From NCBI GenBank assembly GCA_002372325.1, contig DFFT01000152.1:1-10562 (forward strand): 10,562 nt of DNA, read 5' to 3'. The position numbers and the translations under genes are program-made. How positions within the stretch are numbered: the first letter of the stretch is position 1; each line of letters begins with the position of its first letter. The stretch comes from Succinivibrionaceae bacterium UBA3769 (lineage in GTDB: Bacteria; Pseudomonadota; Gammaproteobacteria; Enterobacterales; Succinivibrionaceae). Below are positions 7,379-10,562 of the stretch, in pieces. The notes under the pieces were generated by a model that did not search any database, was not told the DNA's origin, and saw only the letters and a program-made list of their open reading frames with translations.

Positions 7379-8047
7379 TCAGCCTTTGCTTTCCTGTAAC
7401 AGCCGTTCGGCTGTCTTGACACGTTTTTCAATTTCAGCCCAGTTATTATCAAGCATCAGTCTGGGGCTTACTATATGAGAGGTGCAGACTGCTGCCACGT
7501 TATCCAGCGCAAGATACTCCGGAATCTTGTCCAGAGTGATGCCTCCGGTGGCCATGATCCTGACGTCGTACTCGGGATACAGGCCGCCGATAAAGGAAGC
7601 GCCGCCCTTTTGTTCCGCAGGATAAAACTTCACTACCGAAAACCCCAGCGTAATAACCTGTCCCAGCATCTCGGCGTTGCTTACCGCCGGGATATAGGGA
7701 ATGCTGTGGAGACAGGCATACTTGATGAGCTCGGGATCAAACACCGGAGAAATCGTAATATCCATGCCCAGGAAGGAGGCCCGGCGGATATCCCGGGGGG
7801 AACGGCAGGTGCCGGCCAGAAGATAGATTTCCGGATAATCCCGGCGGGCGATGTTAACGAAGGCCTCCATAAACCGGGAATCCATTTTCATTTCCAGCGT
7901 CCGAAAACCCGCCTGATAATAAAGATCCACCAGCCTTTCCAGCTGCTCGGGCTTTACCGCATCGATAATGGGGATGAGCCTGCTTTCCGCAATGAGCCTG
8001 AGGAGATTATCCTGAAAGCAGCCCCGGCCGCCGGAGAGTTCCTTCAT
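7379..8047 (-). CDS. Divergent KDPG/KHG aldolase-family protein
   Basis: A 222-residue protein, the usual size for this class I aldolase family (TIM barrel, cytosolic). Conserved points are LEM (Glu52, aligned to the catalytic Glu of Eda), AGT (Thr80), VVKFYPAE with Lys140 as the Schiff-base lysine, and ATGGI (166-170), part of the phosphate site. Two features depart from Eda. The Arg that normally follows the Glu by four residues (EVTLR) is replaced by Asp56 (EMKMD), and the usual GGSW phosphate-binding stretch reads CTSH (188-191). Since that Arg and the GGS loop contact the carboxylate and phosphate, the substrate is probably not ordinary 2-keto-3-deoxy-6-phosphogluconate. An aldolase or lyase acting on another keto-acid is likely. 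The start is the only sensible ATG, preceded by a weak GGGAA. It lies 33 bases after the acidic gene and 22 before the COG0523 gene, on the same strand. Confidence 0.8.
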   Translation of the reverse strand: MKELSGGRGCFQDNLLRLIAESRLIPIIDAVKPEQLERLVDLYYQAGFRTLEMKMDSRFMEAFVNIARRDYPEIYLLAGTCRSPRDIRRASFLGMDITISPVFDPELIKYACLHSIPYIPAVSNAEMLGQVITLGFSVVKFYPAEQKGGASFIGGLYPEYDVRIMATGGITLDKIPEYLALDNVAAVCTSHIVSPRLMLDNNWAEIEKRVKTAERLLQESKG

Positions 8048-8080
8048 GAGCGCTGTTCCCGAATTCCCGTTACTTAAACC

Positions 8081-8482
8081 TTATCTTCCCGAATTATCAT
8101 TGTCATCATCGTCGTAATCAAATTCGTCGTCATCCATCATGCCGTCGGTGAGAATGTCGAAGATGCCGTCATCGTCATCATCCTCATCTTCATCGGGATC
8201 GTAGAAAAAATCATCATCCCGGCCGACAAACATGGCAAAGTCGTCATCATTGCCGGTAACCCGGCCGTCGGCGTCCACCGGCCGTCCGTCCTCGTTGAAT
8301 ATCACATTGCTCTCAAAGGAGCCGTTTTCATCGCTGGTGTAATAGGTTTCCTGACTGATATTGCCGTTTTCGTCATAAAGATCCCGATTCGGATCCCGGG
8401 GATCGTACTTCACGATCTCCTCGTCATCCTCTCCTGAAACCGCTTCATTATCGGGCACAAACTCGAAATCGTTCTTTTTCAT
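8081..8482 (-). CDS. Small extremely acidic Asp-rich protein, function unknown
   Basis: A 133-residue protein with a clear start: GGGAG six bases before ATG. About 50 residues are Asp or Glu and only nine Lys or Arg, so the charge is strongly negative. The last 45 residues or so are almost an acidic tail (runs of five and four Asp). The middle has a loose repeat of D/N-E-N/D-G (DENG at 37-40 and 51-54, NEDG at 63-66, ADG at 71-73) with regular aromatic residues, recalling short beta-hairpin repeats. There is no signal peptide, so it is probably cytosolic. It is the first gene of the operon with the aldolase-family and COG0523 genes. An acidic protein beside a metallochaperone could bind divalent cations, but that is inference. 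I do not recognise the family. Similar acidic proteins can also be chaperone-like or nucleic-acid mimics. Confidence 0.72.
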   Translation of the reverse strand: MKKNDFEFVPDNEAVSGEDDEEIVKYDPRDPNRDLYDENGNISQETYYTSDENGSFESNVIFNEDGRPVDADGRVTGNDDDFAMFVGRDDDFFYDPDEDEDDDDDGIFDILTDGMMDDDEFDYDDDDNDNSGR

Positions 8483-8517
8483 GGCCGTCTCCCAGACACC
8501 TTAAAAACCGCTTTTTT

Positions 8518-8541
8518 CCGGAAAAGATCTCCCCTTTCCGG
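8518..8541. repeat. Inverted repeat in the operon leader
   Basis: CCGGAAA (8518-8524) and TTTCCGG (8535-8541) form a perfect 7-bp stem with a 10-base loop, between the candidate promoter and the acidic gene. In the minus-strand transcript it is followed by a run of A, not U, so it is not a standard terminator. It could be a leader hairpin affecting stability or translation. Confidence 0.55.
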
Positions 8542-8552
8542 AATTTTGCGCC

Positions 8553-8582
8553 ATCATAACAGCAGGTGCTATTTTAAGCCAA
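8553..8582 (-). promoter_or_regulatory. Candidate sigma-70 promoter of the acidic protein-aldolase-COG0523 operon
   Basis: On the minus strand, TTGGCT (plus 8577-8582) and TATGAT (plus 8553-8558) are separated by 18 bases. Transcription would begin near 8546, giving a leader of about 64 bases before the acidic gene. That leader contains the 7-bp inverted repeat at 8518-8541. Assigned by inspection only. Confidence 0.5.
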
Positions 8583-8617
8583 ATGACCAGGCTTTTCTGA
8601 AAAAAATTATCACCCCC

Positions 8618-8672
8618 GCCGGGGCGGCCCGGTTTCCGGGCTCCCCGGCCTTTCCCGGAGAACCCGGGAAGG
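8618..8672. repeat. Two adjacent GC-rich hairpins
   Basis: Hairpin A: GCCGGGG (8618-8624) plus GCCCGG (8627-8632) pair across a TTT loop with CCGGGC (8636-8641) plus CCCCGGC (8643-8649), interrupted by a 2-versus-1 internal loop. Hairpin B: CCTT (8649-8652) and CCCGG (8654-8658) pair with CCGGG (8664-8668) and AAGG (8669-8672), with one bulged T. They lie upstream of the operon promoter. On the minus strand a run of T starts about ten bases after hairpin A, too far for a textbook terminator. They may be a relic terminator of the fragment at 8817, or REP-type palindromes. Confidence 0.7.
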
Positions 8673-8816
8673 ACTCTGTTCAGTCTGCTATCTGCTGATG
8701 CTGTTTGACAGGCAGAAAAACCGGCAGGTAAAGAGCCCGCCATAACCTTATAAGCCACGGACGAAGTTAAAGTATAAAGGATTTTCTTAACCGTTTTCCG
8801 GTCTTACAGATCCCCC

Positions 8817-9100
8817 TCACAGCTTATCAAGATCCCAGTTCAGATATTCAGGCTCGCCCAATCGGAGCTTCTTCTGCGGATCCGCATCTTCAAGATCAAT
8901 CCAGATGTCTCCGTTACTCAGGAGTTCTCCGCCGCACACCGGTGCAAATTCCTTGGTGTAAAGGGGGATTCAAGCTAGCTCGGATCTAATAAGGCTAATT
9001 CATCAAAGCAGTCAAATACTCTAGCAATCAGCGGGAACAATTCACCAGAATCCCAAAGGACGGCGCTATTCCTCCGGATACTCGCCCGCCGAGACGTCTA
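8817..9100 (-). pseudogene. Decayed gene fragment of unknown family
   Basis: The best piece is an open C-terminal tail at 8969-8817 reading IPLYTKEFAPVCGGELL...KKLRLGEPEYLNWDLDKL and then TGA. It has coding-like composition and no start codon. Directly upstream, in another minus-strand frame, 9097-8978 reads RRNSAVLWDSGELFPLIARV...ELALLDPS and then TAG. A third piece, IDVSAGEYPEE, lies at about 9102-9069 in the first frame. These could be one gene carrying frameshifts and a stop, or pieces of two genes. I do not recognise the product. There is no ribosome site and no intact start. Confidence 0.5.
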
Positions 9101-9121
9101 TCCGTGACTTTGTCGCGCTGA

Positions 9122-9352
9122 GAGATTAAATGCCCAGCGGATGTAGCTTTGCTGAGGGAGCGAAGTCCACTGCTGTGTTCTCATTCATTTCATAAAACCT
9201 CCAAAGTTCATGGAGTTGACCTGGATTATCTTGAATTTCTGTTCAGGTACATGAGCATTCACAGAGATGAAATGAAAGATGAATCGCTGTCTGATGAAAG
9301 AAGAAATGCTATTCCTGAGCAGGCAATGCCATGGATATTTAAGAAGGCCTGA
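9122..9352 (+). pseudogene. C-terminal gene fragment of unknown family
   Basis: An open stretch follows a TGA at 9119-9121 and ends with TGA at 9350-9352. The C-terminal 50 residues (VDLDYLEFLFRYMSIHRDEM, then a charged stretch ending PWIFKKA) look protein-like and helical. There is no ATG until deep inside, the only upstream start is a TTG at 9149, and there is no Shine-Dalgarno. It is most likely the 3' end of a lost gene. I cannot name it. The opposite-strand open frame at 9185-9406 is less convincing. Confidence 0.4.
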
Positions 9353-9485
9353 AGTGCTGACTTTAGACCTAATACAATTTTTCATTAAATGTGACGCACA
9401 CTTCATGAAAATACATATGTTTTCGAATTAATTGATGCTGTTGTTTCATGTCATCTCTGAAGTTTTGTGATCAGCATGAGTGTTT

Positions 9486-9499
9486 GATTATCGATAATC
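9486..9499. promoter_or_regulatory. Perfect 14-bp palindrome upstream of the lipoprotein gene
   Basis: GATTATCGATAATC is a perfect palindrome about 70 bases before the lipoprotein start, directly next to TATTAT (9500-9505), a possible -10 box. It could be a dimeric regulator's operator. I do not see a convincing -35 box at the right distance, so no promoter is called. The rest of 9353-9567 is AT-rich and shows no gene. Confidence 0.45.
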
Positions 9500-9685
9500 T
9501 ATTATTCTGTTGTGCAGTGAATGGAAAATTCCCCCCTTTTGTTGTTCTTTAAGACAGGATTATGATTATGAAAGTCAGCATTTCCAAACTTTCTGTTGCA
9601 GTGATCGCGGCTATGAGCTTATCCGCATGCGGCGGCCACAGTCACAGCAATGCCAATAACAATCAAAATATCGAGGATGAAGCCG

Positions 9686-9694
9686 TTTTTTTTT
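9686..9694 (+). repeat. Homopolymer of nine T, possible slippage switch
   Basis: Nine consecutive T lie 43 codons into the lipoprotein gene, just after the short Asn-rich linker that follows the lipidated Cys. Loss of one T (or gain of two) restores the long frame; the written length gives an immediate TGA. Homopolymers of this length are known slipped-strand contingency sites and also common assembly-error sites. Confidence 0.8.
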
Positions 9695-10441
9695 GATGTG
9701 CAGGTAGTGGATGGCTCATTGGAGAATGCCTGCGGCTTTGTTGATCTGAACCTGAACTACCAGCAGGATGAAAGTGAACCCCGGGCTTGTACCGATTATT
9801 TGGGCAAGGCTCGTTTTGAGGTTAAGAAGTCTTCCCTCAAAACGGAGGACGGCACTGATCGCAGCAGGCTCAAGCTGATTTTTGAGGCGAAGAAAGGTTC
9901 TGCCATAAACCACCTGTTTGGTCAGAAACAGGGCTTTGTCATGGAACAGGATCTGTTTTTTTCCGGTTATGCCTTCGTCAAGAACGGCGTCATCGGAAAT
10001 GCCGTAGTATCACCCTTCTCAACCTTCGTATCCACTGCTCATGATGCCACCGGATCCGGAGAACTCTCTCAGGAAATTTACGAATCAAATATCGATGATC
10101 TGGGTGAGATTTTTGGTATCCAAAGAGGAACACTCAATAAGGAGTATGGCAATAAAGACATTGCCGGTCTTTCCAAGGATGAGGTCAGCGTTCTCCTTCC
10201 GGAAATTGCCGGGGAAATACTAGTGAGAAACGATCTGCTGCCGGATGCCATTGCTGATTTGAAGGAAGGGGCGGAAGACAGTGAATTCACTCAGGAACTG
10301 GTTGTGTCGCAAATATCGGCATATAAGGGCAATGTGGATGCCGCCGCTCTGGAAATTGCCAAAGTTATTGATGAGAGCAAGTCTGAATCTGAGATTGTTT
10401 CAGATTCCATAAAAGCACTGGAAGAAGCTGCCAAAATTAAC

Positions 10442-10562
10442 CCTGAACCCGAGCCTGACCCCGAACCCGAACCTGAGCCCGAACCTGAACCTGAGCCTGA
10501 GCCTGAACCTGAGCCTGAACCTGAACCTGAGCCTGAACCTGAACCTGAGCCCGAACCCGAGC
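10442..10562 (+). repeat. Hexanucleotide repeat coding (Pro-Glu)n, continues past right edge
   Basis: About 20 units of CC(T/C)GA(A/G) encode Pro-Glu, with one Pro-Asp near the start. Synonymous third positions vary, so the protein repeat looks selected rather than freshly amplified. Pro-Glu runs form stiff extended spacers, as in TonB-like proteins, and would hold a later domain away from the membrane anchor. The DNA repeat may also vary in length by slippage. Confidence 0.9.

Larger units (their letters stand above)
9568..10562 (+). pseudogene. Lipoprotein with C-terminal Pro-Glu repeat, out of frame at a T9 tract (runs off right edge)
   Basis: The ATG at 9568 is chosen because AGGA (9556-9559) lies eight bases upstream. 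The ATG at 9562 is too close. The product opens with MKVSISKL, a hydrophobic stretch and a lipobox LSAC (18-21), so Cys21 would be lipidated. Gly at +2 predicts outer-membrane sorting in Gram-negative bacteria. As written, translation stops at TGA 9694-9696 after 42 residues. The run at 9686-9694 is nine T. With one T fewer the frame continues as GAT GTG CAG and stays open to the window end, giving over 330 residues: a Cys-containing region (Cys at about 53 and 70), a mixed middle domain, a helical segment and a Pro-Glu repeat from 10442. Any domain beyond the repeat is outside the window. It is phase-variable, truly broken or a sequencing error. I do not recognise the middle domain. SPFSTFVSTA suggests an envelope protein, but that is weak. 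Confidence 0.78.

Noticed and set aside
7357..7452. Upstream extension of the COG0523 gene to an ATG at 7452
   Set aside because: It would overlap the aldolase-family gene, has no ribosome site there, and adds 32 residues not typical of the family.
7475..8077. Plus-strand 200-codon open frame
   Set aside because: Exactly antisense to the KDPG-aldolase-family gene, which has conserved catalytic residues. It is a shadow of GC-rich codon structure.
8501..8758. Minus-strand 85-codon open frame
   Set aside because: It spans the two GC-rich hairpins and the candidate promoter, has a Gly/Arg/Pro-rich translation and no ribosome site.

Overview
Ten-kilobase accessory-type window, probably from a Gram-negative and likely proteobacterial gut- or rumen-type anaerobe. 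The evidence for that is an outer-membrane-type lipoprotein signal, Shine-Dalgarno-led operons, a tandem family of AAA-ATPase-like/PD-(D/E)XK genes and a KDPG-aldolase-family operon. The taxonomic guess is weak. Base composition is mixed: the aldolase/COG0523 block (about 6.25-8.75 kb) is GC-rich, while the AAA-protease block (about 2.5-6.1 kb) is clearly AT-richer, which suggests separate origins.

Layout, left to right. (1) 1-2273, minus strand: three successive copies of one AAA-ATPase-like/PD-(D/E)XK family. These are an intact 5' end running off the left edge (1-203), a full-length copy with lesions in at least three places (349-2021), and a decayed 3' tail of a third copy (2083-2273). 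(2) 2479-6123, plus strand: three 20-bp direct repeats overlap a promoter, followed by a two-gene operon with a 4-bp ATGA overlap. The genes encode an AAA+ ATPase with a C-terminal helix-turn-helix-like segment and a cytosolic subtilisin-like protease with an intact Asp/His/Ser triad. This matches the architecture of the IetA/IetS pair, known from Ti-plasmid stability and as an anti-phage system. (3) 6252-8582, minus strand: an operon with its own promoter and terminator, encoding an extremely acidic small protein, a divergent KDPG-aldolase-family protein and a COG0523 (CobW-like) GTPase. (4) 8583-9567: a mostly non-coding or decayed strip with GC-rich hairpins, two gene fragments and a 14-bp palindrome. 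(5) 9568 to the right edge, plus strand: a lipoprotein with a Pro-Glu repeat, interrupted by a run of nine T that shifts it out of frame. It may be an off-phase contingency gene or an assembly error.

The strongest system is the IetAS-like ATPase-protease pair. It is not new as a class, but its 20-bp repeat array together with the ATPase's C-terminal HTH suggests a self-regulating or DNA-sensing arrangement worth testing. The T9 lipoprotein switch and the decaying nuclease-family array are the other points of interest.
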